DNA of 64,000 nt from Sciurus carolinensis (GCF_902686445.1 NC_062232.1:17404897-17468896); one strand, 5' to 3'. Counted from the first letter of the stretch, positions 1 through 12,166 are shown. The notes: generated by a model from the letters alone, not told the origin. Made by a program: numbers and translations.

Positions 1-154
1 TTACTTTATAACTCACCATACACTTAACATCATCAATGATACTCTGCATTTTACTTATTTTGCATAAATGGTATATCTTTCCACAACTAGAATCACAAAA
101 TGCAGAACAAAAGGGATTTTTATTTATTTTTACTCTTCTCTGTGGTATCTTCAG

Positions 155-207
155 AGCTGGAATATCTGGTACACGGTAAGCTCTAAATAAATATTTGTTG
201 AACGAAA
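155..207 (+). repeat. MIR/L2-type 3' tail fragment
   Basis: The run GGTACACGGTAAGCTCTAAA followed by TAAATATTTGTTGAACGAAA matches the shared MIR/L2 3' end (…CACATAGTAAGCGCTCAATAAATATTTG…). Too short to assign a family. Confidence 0.45.
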
Positions 208-680
208 GGAATCTGTACCTTGTAAAACTCAAAGTGGTGATTGAGGTTGAAGCATTACCTAGAATTATGAGAATGCTTTGTTAGCCAAAGTCTAAAACAT
301 AATGTGATGTGCCATTAGTATACTAATGCATTACTTCTTGAAGTTTCCATGTTCAGTGCCAGATCTGGGATATGTTCCATTATTCAAATTCTGGTTTTCC
401 TTCTCCTTCTAAATAAGGAATTTGGTCAGTTCCTTATTCTTTCTCTCATGGCAGTGCTGGTGTAATTTTGAGATCAGTACTTTTCCCCTAATAAACTGCT
501 AATCATAATGCACATATGAACAAACTAAAAAGCCCTGTCCAGCTTTATGTAAATTCTACCACTCTATCTCTTCTTAGTGCCCCTACCCTCCTAGACATAG
601 AATAAAATGTAGTATATGCTCCCTTTTATGGTTATGGCATATGCTGAAGAGAAAAAATTTAGACAAAAGGCTGACTTAAG

Positions 681-894
681 TCTGGTGCAGTGGTGTGCGC
701 CTGTAATCCCAACAGCCTGGGAGGCTGAAGCAGGAGGATTGCAAGTTCAAAGCCAGCCTCAGCAATGGTGAGACACTAAGCAATTCAATGAGACCCTGTC
801 TCTAAATAAAATACAAAATAAGGCTGGGGATGAGGCTCAGTGGGTAAGTGACCCTGAGTTCAATCCCCAGTACCAAAAAAAAAAAAAAAAAAAT
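681..894 (+). repeat. B1-dID composite SINE
   Basis: Left half is 7SL/B1-like (GTGTGCGCCTGTAATCCCA, then GAGGCTGAAGCAGGAGGAT). Right half is ID-like (GGCTGGGGATGAGGCTCAGT, then CCTGAGTTCAATCCCCAGTA), ending in a 19-bp A tail. It is flanked by the duplication GCTGACTTA at about 670-678 and 895-903, so it is a complete retroposed copy. Confidence 0.93.
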
Positions 895-1334
895 GCTGAC
901 TTAGATCAAAGGCCTTTGGCCCTGAGAGTATTGAACTAATATAACCCCCTTTCCCTACATTCTTTTTTACTTTCCCTTAACTGCAGAATTAACATTAAGT
1001 TCCAAAGAAGTATTAGTAAATTTCAGGAACATTTTCATAGAGCAAATATTTTTGAAAGAATCACCTTCCAAAATTTTATTTGGAATTAATTTTTTATATT
1101 GACACTTAAAATGCTGAGTGAGGCTTTTAAGGCAACTGTGGGTCAGATTCATAGATCTTTTCCTATTATTTCTTCCAGATTTAACAAAATAAGAGGTCTC
1201 CAATTTTCATTGCTAATCTTCAAAGTTCAGAACATTTACAGTTTCCCTTTCTCTATATTAAATTTTGGTAAATTTGCTAAAGCAATGCAAGGCAACTCAT
1301 ACTCAACTAAATTTAGGAATGTTTCATTCTTTAT

Positions 1335-1555
1335 TTAAACTGTTGCATTGTAATTATACATCATAGTGGAATTTGTTATGCCATATTCATCCACACACAT
1401 AGCATAATTTTATCAATCTAATTCTTCAGTACCCTCCCCTCTTCCATCCCCAGATCTGCTTACTCTACTCTTCTGATAGTTCCTCCATTATTGTTACTTT
1501 AATTAGTGCATTATAACATGTAGCATATATATCATATATCTGTCATATGTGTGTA
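1335..1555 (-). repeat. L1 3'-end fragment (diverged)
   Basis: ATTATACATCATAGTGGAAT, the CATATTCATCCACACAC motif and the pyrimidine-rich CCCTCCCCTCTTCCATCCCC correspond to the antisense of the squirrel L1 3' untranslated region; a better copy is at 15668-15905. Edges are approximate. Confidence 0.55.
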
Positions 1556-2597
1556 TGTATATGTGTATGATTAATTGTGGTAAATTCACACATGGAATTG
1601 CATAGTTTAGTAGATTTCATTCCCAAATATTTCCCCATAAGAAACATTTCATTCTTAAATTCAATATCTCTTTTGACACTCTTGAAGGAATTAGCATTGT
1701 TGAATTCACTTAAGAACCTCCAGCAACCTCTGGGACAGAAATGGCACAGTCAGGAAGAAATGACAAAATAAATTCCATCTCAATAAAGGGTAATTATAAA
1801 GGAGAAATCCAATGGGTTTAAGAATGTGTGAATTGATGTGCACACTCATCTGTTTGTTGAATTAAATCTGTTTCCATATTTCATATAGCTACTTTCTACA
1901 GAGATACACCTGGGTTTTCCCAAGTATTGAGTGTGTGTATTTGTTTTCTTTCAATATGAGTGTGTGTGATATTTTTTGCTAAGGACCTGGCTTCATCAAT
2001 ATACTTTTTGCATTATTAGTTTTGTCAAATAATAGGGTATTTGTTCTTTTGCATGGACTTACTGATGTATTATTGTGGCTTTATTCTAGTACCTGTTATG
2101 ACTGTTATTTTTAAAAGCCTTAGGTACTATGCTTATATTACTGGACCAATCCATGTATAAATCCACATTTCAAGGTTATTACTGATGTACCATTCTAGCA
2201 ACATTATCATATTTCTTAGTAAGTTTCACTTGTAGTTACCTTCTACTTACATATTTTATTATCTTATTTGTCCTGCACTATAGATTCTAATTCTCTAGTT
2301 CACTAAGTGAATATATTTTATAGTCCTAAACTTAGAGATGTTCACATATTTAAATCCCATCATAAAAATTATTGGAAAGAGTTAATTTTGGTCCTGACAA
2401 TGCAATATTCTATACATTACCACTGACTACTACCATTTACTGAGTCCATGTGATAAGCCACATGGGTGAATTTTGAATACACAAACATCCTCAAAGCACC
2501 TACCACCTAGTGAGTAAGAAAGGATACTACCAGATAGTCAGTTCTGTTTTGCAAAACCTAAAGAAGGGGAGCCTATACCAAGATTTCTGAGGTTTAC

Positions 2598-2820
2598 TTT
2601 TTTTTTTTCTTTTTGGTACTGGGGATTGAACAAAGGGATGCTTTACCACTGAGCTAAGTCCCCAACTCTTTTTACTAATTTTGTTTTTAATTTTGAGACA
2701 GGGTCTCACTAAATTGCTTAGGGCCTCATTACAATTGGTGAGACTGGCCTCAAACTTGTGGTTCTCCTGCCTCAGCCTCCTGAGACACTGGGATTACAGG
2801 CATGTGACACCACACCTGGC
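2598..2820 (-). repeat. B1-dID composite SINE
   Basis: Starts with a T tract, then the antisense ID half (GGTACTGGGGATTGAAC, GAGCTAAGTCCCCAACTC), then GAGACAGGGTCTCACT and the antisense B1 half (CTGGGATTACAGGCATGTGA), ending CACACCTGGC. Confidence 0.92.
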
Positions 2821-2991
2821 TAAAATATACTTTTTAATTGAAATGTATTTTTAATTCAGTAGAGAAAAGAAATACTGGGTCCATGCAAGTAGATGTACAG
2901 AGGAGAGGAATTATTTATTCACATCTACTTTAATGGGCAGTAGATATGGTTTATAAGATTAGTTGGATTTGGGGGTAGAAATGATTTAGGA

Positions 2992-3172
2992 CACTGGTTC
3001 TCAGAGTGTGGTCTGTGGAATAGCAGCATCAGCATCATCTCGGTATTTGTTAGAGGTGCAAATTATTGGGCCCCTCCCCAGACCTACTAAATCAGGAACA
3101 CTGGGAGTAAGCTCCAGAGTTCTCAACCAGTCCCCCAGGTTATTCTGGTGCTCACTAAAATTGAGACCTACT
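2992..3172 (-). repeat. MER5-type hAT DNA transposon remnant
   Basis: CACTGGTTCTCAGAGTGTGG, AGCAGCATCAGCATCATCT and GGGCCCCTCCCCAGACCTAC follow the MER5A consensus in antisense. Ancient non-autonomous hAT-Charlie element; no coding capacity. Confidence 0.85.
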
Positions 3173-3237
3173 TGTTTATATCAGGATAGCTATTCTCATT
3201 CCCAACTGCATTTTAGAATCCCTAATTTTTTCTAAAA

Positions 3238-3340
3238 AGATACCCAGGTCCCAGTACCTGCCTCAAACTAAATCTATTAAAGCACAATCTCTGGGACAGA
3301 TCCCTGAACATGAATATTTTTTAAAAGCTTCTCAAGTAAT
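3238..3340 (-). repeat. MER5-type fragment (diverged)
   Basis: ACTAAATCTATTAAAGCACAATCTCTGGGAC followed by AAAAGCTTCTCAAGTAATTC, shown here only as its key words, resembles the antisense end of MER5. It lies just beyond the copy at 2992-3172 and may be a tandem second copy. Confidence 0.5.
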
Positions 3341-4212
3341 TCAAATATGCAAAAATAAGAAACTACTTATGTTTAAGTTAACTGATTCATAAATCAGCAC
3401 TCCTGTCTCATTCTGCTCTCTTCACCTCTCTCCAACACCATGCATTTAACATACAATCCATTATCTAATATTTTCCAACTATACTTTCAAAAATTAAACT
3501 TCATATGGCCTATGTTATGACTGTACTAAAGGACAAAAATAGTTTTAATTGCAACTGCCTTGAAACACCCAGGGTGAGTGCTCACTCTCAGGGAGAATGA
3601 GTGTTATATCTTATTCAGGATTAGTTCTTGTAACCAGACAAGCTAGACACTGTTATTCTAGAATTTAAGGGCCCATCAGTCAGGACATGAAAATTGCTGC
3701 AATTACAAAGCACTTTTGGTTATGTTTTTTGTTGTAAAAGGATTTCATTGTCACCACTGCTAAGATTAATAGTGGCATTTTTTTTTCAAATTGGCATCTT
3801 GCAATAGTTTGGTGAATGCCAACCTTCTCCTTTCCAGAAAGTATTGAGTTCTAACAGCTGTGACTCCTGTCAAGGGATTCAGCAAGATGCCTTAGCCATC
3901 TGCTGGCTTCCTGCAGGTAACCTCCTGCCACCACATCTATCAGCCTAGAACTGACAAGCAGAAAGCAGCTTCTGAAATCTGCCCTCCATCTTTGCTGGCT
4001 CTTCTATTCTTTTTCTGCCATAATTACCTTAGGCAACAACAAAGAGAATCCTCCCCTTTTACCTTTACCTGTTAGGCCAGGACTGAAGAAACAGATTCCT
4101 GGGATGTAGGATATTCAGTGTTAAAACTGGGATGGTCACCAGAAAAACAAAAGAAATGTGCAACCCCACCTTAACCCAACTAAGTTTCATCTCTTTTGCA
4201 TTTGCTGCATTT

Positions 4213-4412
4213 TTATAGCTTAGTGGTTTTCAAACTTTGGCATTGTGCACAGAGAGGTTTGATGATTAAAACAGTATTAAAACATAAATTGCTGGACCCA
4301 ACCCCCAGAGTTTCTGATTCAGTAGATGGGGCCAGATAATGCCCATTTATTATTTATTACAAGTGGTACAGATACTACTGGTCCAAGGACCATATTTTGA
4401 GAACCACTACTA
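4213..4412 (+). repeat. MER5A-type hAT element
   Basis: Both ends are present: TAGTGGTTTTCAAACTTTGG at the start and TATTTTGAGAACCACT at the end, which are the terminal inverted repeats. The internal CCCAGAGTTTCTGATTCAGT is diagnostic of MER5A. Confidence 0.88.
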
Positions 4413-5769
4413 TAGTTCAACGTCTGGCAGAAAAAAAAAACCACTAATTTTATTACACTAACAGGTTCTTTCTTGTATTCAATCGCTATCCTAGGTATTC
4501 AAAATTGACACTAGTGACAGTGATGTTAAGTTCAGCCCTGGAGACATACTAGGGGCTCAATAAATATAACTATCATTTCCCCCATGTCAATTAGATAAAA
4601 AAAAATTCCCAAGTCTCTTTATTAATCTTCAGCAGCATCTTTAAGATGCAACTCATTGATATATGCATATACTGTTGGTGGAAATATAACTTGGTACCAC
4701 TTTTTCCAAGAAAAGTTGGGTACAATGCATTTTTAAATTCTTAAATGGGGTTTACTGTTTGATGCAGCAACTCTTCCACTTCCAGTAATTTACTCAAAAG
4801 AAGTAGTCTCAGATTTGGACAAAGACTTAGCCACAATACTTATCACCACAAAGGTGGTTTTGTTTTCTTTCTTACAATAGTGATTTTTCTACAACTAATA
4901 TGGACTCCTTTTGTTAAAAAGGTAAATGACAATTGATTTTTTAAAGGGAGGACAAGTGAGATTGGGAGCATCAAGATAAATTAGTGAGATTGCTCCATGA
5001 CTTCCTGTCTCCCATTGCTGTGGCTGTTTTCCAGGCTCCTGATGTTCACTTCACTTTGGCTCACATCCAGGTAGTTCCCAGTGAGCACCCTACTCACACC
5101 TTGTCTCTTTAATCAGATTGACCCTGATAATGATTCTGTGCCTTCTACTGCCAGCCCTATGATGAAACCTGCCCTTTCCACTATGTCTGAAATAGCATTC
5201 ATAAATGCCCTGCAGGTGGCAAAGTATGTCTCTATAGGCATTGACCCTGGGACTCCCCATGGTAATGGGAATTCCATAAGGTGGCAAGTATTCCCAATTG
5301 AGGGCAACTTTGTTTTCCCATGATACCACCCAGAACACTGTTCTTAGCTGCTTCCTTCGGTCAGGCCTAAGAGACTAGGGGCAGTGGGGATGGTCCCCTA
5401 TGGTCTGTTCCTCAACATAATCTACAAGATCTTCAAATACTTCTTCCACATAAACGTCTCCCATCATCCCATCTGCTTTCTAAACCACCCATGCAGTCTG
5501 TGCCCCAGCTTTCATGACCATTTCATGGTCCAGTCCTACACCAAACACTGTCTTATCTGTAGTCTTTGCATCAGCCACTCCTTCCCACATGTCTCAACCT
5601 CCCTCCTTTACATAGAGAACTTCTTTCTCCTTGAAATTCCCCCTCAAACATCACTTTCACTGACAAGCCAATCTTGAGTCCCTCAGAATACATTGCTCGT
5701 TCTTTGGATGCACACTGGGTCCTCTAAAAGACCCTGTAACAAGTCTCTCTCCCAACTCCTCTAAAACAA

Positions 5770-6117
5770 GTAATGGCTAAAATTCATTGAGTACTGAGTA
5801 TGAAACAGACTCTATTTCTAGCATCTTATATATTACCTTATTTAATCTTCACAATAATCCTATAGGGTAGTTACTACTATTATCTTCATTTACCAGATAA
5901 TAACAGACTTAATTATGTTAAGAAACATGTCCAAGGTTGCATATTATTAGCAACCAAGCTAGGATTCAAAATAAAGCTGCCAAGCTGAAGCGGTGGCTCC
6001 TCTTGGAGAGCACTCGCCTAGCATACGCAAAGACCACGGTTCGAGTCCCTCCCCGGTCCGTCACAAAATAAAGCTGCCACACTTCAAAACCCACACCACT
6101 AACCACTATACCATACC
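5770..6117 (-). repeat. MIR SINE, interrupted by the tRNA-like insertion at 5983-6063
   Basis: The antisense MIR profile is clear: TTGAGTACTGAGTATGAA, TTTAATCTTCACAATAATCC, TTACCAGATAA and AGCAACCAAGCTAGGATTC. It resumes after the insertion with CACTTCAAAACCCACACCAC and TAACCACTATACCATAC. The continuity across the insertion shows that the inner element arrived later. Confidence 0.88.
5983..6063 (+). repeat. Tailless tRNA-derived retroposon with a 16-bp target duplication
   Basis: An 81-bp insert bounded by a perfect 16-bp direct repeat CAAAATAAAGCTGCCA (5967-5982 and 6064-6079) inside a MIR. It carries RNA polymerase III boxes: an A-box-like TGGCTCCTCTTGG and a perfect B box GGTTCGAGTCC. A D-stem GCTC/GAGC can be folded, and the loop CTAGCAT would place an AGC (Ala) anticodon. 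It differs clearly from the ID consensus seen elsewhere in the window and has no A tail. Tailless tRNA-type retropseudogenes are a described mammalian class; assignment to it is inference. It could also be a SINE family I do not recognise. Confidence 0.8.
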
Positions 6118-6340
6118 ATATTAAATATGCTTGCACCAATCTCAGTACCTGACATCTTTTAAGGAATTAAAAGATGTATTAGTTATCTCTTGCTATGTAA
6201 CAAATCATCCTAAAATACAGTTGCTTAAAAAATAAACATGTACAATCTTACAGTTTCTTTGAGGCAGTAATTTGGAAATAACTTATTTGGGTGATTTTAT
6301 CTTAAGGCATATCAGGATGTTGCAGTAAAGATATTAGCCT

Positions 6341-6487
6341 GGGCCAGGTGTGATGTTGCACACCTGTAATCCCAGCTACTCAGTAAATTGAGGCAGAAGT
6401 ATTACAAGTTCAAGGTTAGTCTCAGCAACTTAGCAAAAGTCGGTCTAAAACTAAAAGGCCAATACCCAGCACAAAAAAAAAAAAAAA
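6341..6487 (+). repeat. B1-dID-type SINE, diverged and shortened
   Basis: GGGCCAGGTGTGATGTTGCA and CACCTGTAATCCCAGCTACT give the B1 half. The ID half is reduced to AATACCCAGCAC before a 15-bp A tail. Confidence 0.85.
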
Positions 6488-7621
6488 GTTGACCTGGGTC
6501 ATAGTCCTCTGAAGATTGGCTGAACTGGAAGATATGCTTCTGAGTTGATGCACTAGCTTGGTACTGGAAATGGGCAGGAGACCTACGTTTCCTCACACAT
6601 GGGCCTTTACATAAATTGCTTGAGTGCCCTCACGATGTTGTGGTTGGTTTCTTGCATAGTGATCAATTCAAGAGAACAAAGCAAAAGACATGTCTTTTAT
6701 AGCCTCAGAATTCATACTCTGTCATTTCCCCCAGTATCCTATTAATTACAGGTAAGTCTTATTCAGTATGGGAGGGAAGTACACAAGGGTGGGGATACCA
6801 GGAAAAGAGAATCTTGGGATCTCTTTAAATATTAAGCAAATAAGTAGAAAAAATACTAACGATTGCTTTGAGTAACAGAACATCTTATAAATAATGAAAA
6901 ATTTGGATTAGATGACCACTTAAATTGTCATCTAGCCCCAAAATTGTGAAAGATTATTCCCAAATGCTAGATGTTAGCCTTGTTTCCCCATGTCCCCAAA
7001 ATGGAGCATCAAGTAGATTCAAAGATTTAATTTCATTAAATTCCAGTAGAAGCCACAGGTGAGTATTTATTAACATGGCTCCCACTTTACAATTTCAGGC
7101 AGAACCAACAAAATATGTGAAATTCTCCCAGTTTGAAATAGTTACTTCCTTAACAACAAATCTATGTTTGATTTCAGGATTAATTCTATAGTTTGATGCC
7201 AACATAAGCCCAGCCTCTGGACAAAGGCTTATCTTCTTTAGCGCAATATCTGTGATTAAACTGGGGCAGCCAAATTCCTTGTATATAACAGCAAAGATAA
7301 TAAAATCAATGGGTTTAGCCTTTAAGCTTGTTTTCAAGCCAGGACTTTATTTGCTGAAAATAATTCTTTAATATGATTTGAGATATATGAAGATAAAAAC
7401 TAAATACCAAAATGAGGCATTTTGCAAATGCACAGTGATGTTGAATACATGAAACAATTTTATTCTGAAGACCAATCCATGTTAGGAGAAATGAAAATCA
7501 AATGAGTCTTCACTCTTCCCACTGCTACCACTACCTGATTCAACTCAAAGGATTAAGGAAACCAGCAGAGGACTCCTCAACAGTTCTAGGAGCCCATCTT
7601 CTCATAGGGTTCTACTCCAGG

Positions 7622-7842
7622 GAATCAGCAAACTATAGCCCATAGGGTAAACCAGCCTGTTGCTTGTTTTGTAAAGAAAGTTTTACTGGAGCACAGCCAT
7701 GCTTATTCATTTATAAATTATCTATGACGGCAATGGCAGAGTTGAGAAGTTACAACGGAGACCGTATGGCTGACAAAGCTGAAAATATTTACTGTCTGGC
7801 AATTCACAGAAAAAGTTTGCCAATTCCTGATCTACACCTCTG
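7622..7842 (+). repeat. hAT-type MER DNA transposon remnant
   Basis: CAGCAAACTATAGCCCATAG at the start, AAGTTTTACTGGAGCACAGC in the middle and AAAAAGTTTGCCAATTCCTG at the end match a well-known mammalian MER element of hAT type whose exact name I cannot fix. Other copies lie at 15105-15166, 34510-34735, 41995-42320, 45078-46063 and 50715-50940. Confidence 0.8.
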
Positions 7843-7982
7843 AAGACTTGGCCTAAGGCAACCAATTATAAGCTCAAAATGTCTATGCATACTATATGCT
7901 GTTCCAAGCATTTTTATGGGACAAAGGAGAGGAAGTATTGCTATTATGTTGAGGTATTACTTACATAGAGTAAAGGAACAAA

Positions 7983-8073
7983 TTTTTTTTTTCCAGTGGT
8001 GGGGATGAAACCCAGGGCCTTGTGCATGCTATGCATGTGCTCTACCTCAGTTGAGCTACATCCTCAACCCCAG
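7983..8073 (-). repeat. ID SINE
   Basis: A T tract, then the antisense ID body: GGTGGGGATGAAACCCAGGG, TTGAGCTACATCCTCAACCC. Flanked by approximate ACAAATTT/ACAAAATTT duplications. Confidence 0.9.
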
Positions 8074-8129
8074 ACAAAATTTCATTATGTATCACATGTG
8101 CAACCACCTCCTGGATAGAGAACATTTTC

Positions 8130-8545
8130 TGTGGCACTCCCAGTCAATACTCTCAATAAAGGTAGCTATTATTTTCACTTCTATCACATAGATTCCTAAA
8201 TTTTGTATGCATATAACACAACAGTATTTACTGTTGTGCCTGGCTGGCTTCTTTCACTCAGCATTGTCAGTCAGTAGCATTCATACCTATTTTAGTGTGA
8301 AGCAGTTTTGTCCTCTTCATTGCTGTGTAATATTCAATTGCATGACTAGACCTCAATTTCTTTCCCTATTCTTCTGTTAGTGAATATTAGGTTCTTTCTA
8401 AGTTTTTGCTAGTGTGAACAAGGCCAACATGAGTGTTCTTACACATGTCTTTTGGTGGGCATAAAGAGCCATTTATCAGAAGCAGAATTTCTTGTTAACA
8501 GGAGATACCAATACTTTTCCAAAATGGTTGTACTTTTTAAATATA
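8130..8545 (-). repeat. Ancient L1 (L1M-type) fragment
   Basis: CTGGCTTCTTTCACTCAGCA, TTCATTGCTGTGTAATATTC and TGGGCATAAAGAGCCATTTA are typical of the antisense of old L1 3' regions. Heavily diverged, with no coding frame. Confidence 0.7.
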
Positions 8546-8689
8546 GAAAATCATAGTTTTCATTTCTAAAATCTTTTGAGAGCAAAAGTTCAAAATACCC
8601 TTAATAAACTTCTGCTGTTTCCTCTGCAATACACTGGTTATCCCAGCATGTATGACATGCTAGTTTTAGAAATGCAAGCCCTACCCTTG

Positions 8690-8855
8690 GCCATGTGCTG
8701 GTATTTTAATAATTCATCTCAGTAAATTCTCTCACAAAACTCTACAGGCTAGGTAACCTCAATACATGGCAGGTAGGACAATAAGGACCTGGACAGCTAA
8801 ATATATCAACCATGGCCCAACAATTAGATCCATGGCACTCAAGGTCTCCTATTGA
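8690..8855 (-). repeat. Possible MIR fragment
   Basis: AATTCATCTCAGTAAATTCT, then GCAGGTAGGACAATAAGGAC and ATGGCCCAACAATTAGATCC, weakly follow the antisense MIR layout (count-balance region, then ccaaggtca-like region). Low similarity. Confidence 0.4.
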
Positions 8856-10034
8856 GGTTCTTACTTTTTCCCTTTGAAAAGAAGTTTTGCAGTAATTACA
8901 AAGTTAGGGAAGCACAGGCCTAGGCACCAATAAATCTTAAGTCCTTATTTTTCTCTTTAACCATCTTATTAGTTTAAATATAATAAATTTATTTTCATTA
9001 TTTATTTAAAGATTTCTTTTATTTATTTTAATTTTAATTTATTTAAATATTTAATAAATATTTGAATAACTTGTGATAATTATTATAGCACCTCAATATA
9101 ATTCGTCATACTGTAGATTTAAGTCACTATGATTTCATACTACTCTTCATGCCTCAAGACATGGCTACCCAGATTGATAAGGGTAGAAAAGTAAGAACCA
9201 CCCTGCAAAAAAATCTCACATTGAAATATGGCCACAAACCAGAGGGTTTCACACAAAGGCATGGATTTGCAAGGTGGCGGGGAATAGCAACCCTATAGGT
9301 TTTTCTATCTTCTACTCAAGTCTCCACTACATGTAGAAGCAGATTTAAGTGGCATAAATCAGAAAATGATAATGGGAACTGAATGAAATTCTCATAAATC
9401 ACGTTACTAAGTATAGTTACATCATAGATGTGGAACCCAATTAAACAGATGGCCACATGCTGTCAGAATCATCCCCTAATCAATAAAGATGTTCATTTTA
9501 GAAAATCACCTCAATTTTTCACTTCTTCAGTGAAGCAAAAAGAAGGCAGTTTAGGCGGGGAGAGTCTCAGGAAACCCAGTGGAGAAATGTGTAAGAAGCT
9601 CCACCTGTCTTAATTTGTAGTCCAGAAAATCAGGAAGGGAAGGGGGGAGGAAACCACCCAAAGGATTCCTTGTCATGTTGCCTGGAAATCGAATTTACAA
9701 TGAGAGCAGTCAGTGGTCATTAGGAAAATAGAAACAGCTTGAATCTCTTAATTAAAATACAGCTTCAAATTGTTCATTTTAAAACCCCTCTGCCCATGAG
9801 CTTTCTAGAAGCCATTGGTTCACCCTGAGATGGCTTCTTCCTGGTAAACCTCTGATAGGATCAGCTCTTTCCAGGCAAGAAAAAAAAAGGCAGAGCAGGG
9901 GGAACCCCTGAAGCTGAAACTATTATTAGACACACTAGTCCTCAAAGAAGCAGTAAGCCTTCAGTGACATTCGAAAGTTAAGTGGAGAAACAAGGGTAAA
10001 GGAATTATCTCATTGCTTTTTCTTGCATAAGAGC

Positions 10035-10285
10035 AGATCTGGTTCTGACATAACTTTCCTATATACATATATGAATATACCAAATGAATCTCACCATCAT
10101 GTACATGTACAAGAAATTAATTAAAAAACAACTATGGGTAAATGGTAGAGGAAAGGGAGCAGGGCGTGGGAGAGGGAAGGGGAAGGAGAGGTACTGGGTT
10201 ATGAATTAGAACAAGATATATTCCATGCTCTTATAATTATGTCAAAATGGATTCTACTGTCATGGATAACTAAAAAGAACCAATT
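10035..10285 (+). repeat. Squirrel L1 3'-end fragment
   Basis: CTTTCCTATATACATATATG, ATATACCAAATGAATCTCAC and the GGGAGAGGGAAGGGGAAGG purine tract are shared with the copy at 52407-52915, which has the same two-part 3' untranslated region. 5' edge approximate. Confidence 0.75.
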
Positions 10286-10289
10286 TTAA

Positions 10290-11045
10290 AAAACAGCTGA
10301 TCTTTTACACTCACTAGACTGGCGAAACTGCTAAGAATTAATGAAAATGAGGAACAATAGAAATAGTTGTGTACTTTGGAGCACCCACTTTGAAAAACAT
10401 TTGGAGTTATCTGGTAAAGATGAGATTTGCACACCCTAGCAGTCAGTAATTCCACTCCTATGTCCATACACTATCTTATTTCAGGAGATGAGCAAAGACT
10501 ATTCAGAGCAGTTCATAAGAATATTCAGAGCATTGTTCATAAGAACAAAACCCTAGAAGGGTAGGGGATATATAGTTCTGCCAATATCAGAACAGAGAAA
10601 TAAACTGAAGACACAGTCAACCAATGGAATACTATACTGCAGTGAAAAATGAATACCCTACAGCCACACCCTACAAGCTTGCATCTTAGAATAACATATT
10701 GATTGAAAATAAACCATTGCTCAAGATTTTATATAGTGTGATACCAATTTTATTATGCTCAAAAATTTATGAATTATTTAGGGATATCTATATGAATTAT
10801 TAAAATTTTATTTTAAAAAATAAGGGAAAGATAAATACAAAAATCAGACTGGTGGTTACCTCTATGGTGAAGAAGAGAATGAAATGGGGATGGAAACAGT
10901 AATTGCAGTGGTACTCTGATTATAGAGTTCTGGTTCTTTGCTGAGTGATGGCTATGATCATAGGTTTCTTATATAATTTATAATTGACATGGGCCAGTGT
11001 ATTATACAAATTCTTTTGCATGTACCAAATATTACATAATAAAAA
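10290..11045 (+). repeat. Ancient L1M 3' end
   Basis: CAATGGAATACTATACTGCA, CAGACTGGTGGTTACCTCTA and TGATGGCTATGATCATAGG follow the end of L1 ORF2 and the adjacent 3' untranslated region of old L1M families. Frame degraded. Confidence 0.75.
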
Positions 11046-11072
11046 ACCTCCTTTTCTTCTTATTTTTCTGTT

Positions 11073-11154
11073 GTTTTGTGTGGTACTGGGGATCAAACCC
11101 AGGGCCTCATGCATGCTATGTAAGTGCTCTTTCAGAGCTGCACACCCAGCTCCA
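11073..11154 (-). repeat. ID SINE
   Basis: Antisense ID: TGGTACTGGGGATCAAACCC, AGGGCCTCATGCATGCTATG, GAGCTGCACACCCAGCTC. Confidence 0.88.
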
Positions 11155-11637
11155 ATATTGACTTTCTTTTGAAATAAATCACCTAAGCAATACCCCATCA
11201 CTTAATATATTATTCTAAATATTATTATAATTACTACATTTAAATAAATAGTATTATAATTTTAGTTAAAATTAACATCTCAAATATCATAAGTTCCCAA
11301 GTAACATATGCAGCTTAGAGCTTAGGACCTTAAGAAAGCAACAGTGTTTTCGTGATAATGAATATTTATATAGTAAGGAGTGACATTCAAAATATTTAAC
11401 AACTTATTTGGTTAAATAAATTAATGTAGAAATAAAAAATTAGCACCATCTGCTTGTTTTCCTTCTGTTCATTATTCTCACAGACCAAAGTCAACAGACT
11501 TCTATTTCCAAATGTAGCCACAGGAGGGCGACTCTGGTTGTGAGCAGGCACAGCCCTTGGGCTGTGGTCTCTGACCAGGAAGTACTGTAGGGACAAGGAG
11601 CAGCTTGAATGACGTAACAGCAGGCTGGTTCTGGTTA

Positions 11638-12166
11638 TGAAGCCAGAATTAAGGACAGAAATAGGGAATCGGGTCAATTCGAGGAAATGAAGCCATGAAG
11701 CCATCTGCCTCTGGAAGTTGGAGACTGCCCCTGGAAGAATAGAATGTCAAAGATCTCCGGAGCCCATTGATTACCAAATTTACCTGCCTTTATCAAGGAC
11801 TGCAAGCAAGGAGCTGCTAATTAATGCCCCCTGGGCCCTTATCTGCCTGAATCACCTTGGCCCTCCCCCTGCCCATGGTTTCTCACTTAATGCAAAACCG
11901 GGCCTAGTCATGTAGACAGGAAGGGAGAGATAAGGCGGAGAAAACTGGAGAACAAAAGAGACTTTAACCTATAAAAGATGTAGGGTGCGCTCACTTCTGG
12001 GGGACTTTTAGAACATCAGCCATGGCCCCCTTCTCCCTGCCAGGAGAAGTCTGTATTATTCCCTTTAAATAAACCTGCTTAATATGCTTGCCTTGGTGTG
12101 CTTCTCTAGTGTTCAATCTTCAACATTAGAAGAAGCAGAACTCGTCACCGGTAAACGGCGGTATCA
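11638..12166 (+). repeat. Solo LTR of an ERV1-like endogenous retrovirus
   Basis: A 529-bp segment beginning TGAAGCC and ending GGTATCA, bounded by the 4-bp direct repeat GTTA (11634-11637 and 12167-12170); 4 bp is the usual ERV1 duplication size. It has a TATA-like CTATAAAAG near 11970 and an AATAAA polyadenylation signal near 12067, in the right order for U3-R-U5. No retroviral coding sequence adjoins it, so it is a recombined solo LTR. Boundaries are deduced from the repeat and the TG/CA ends; a 4-bp match alone can be chance. Confidence 0.72.
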
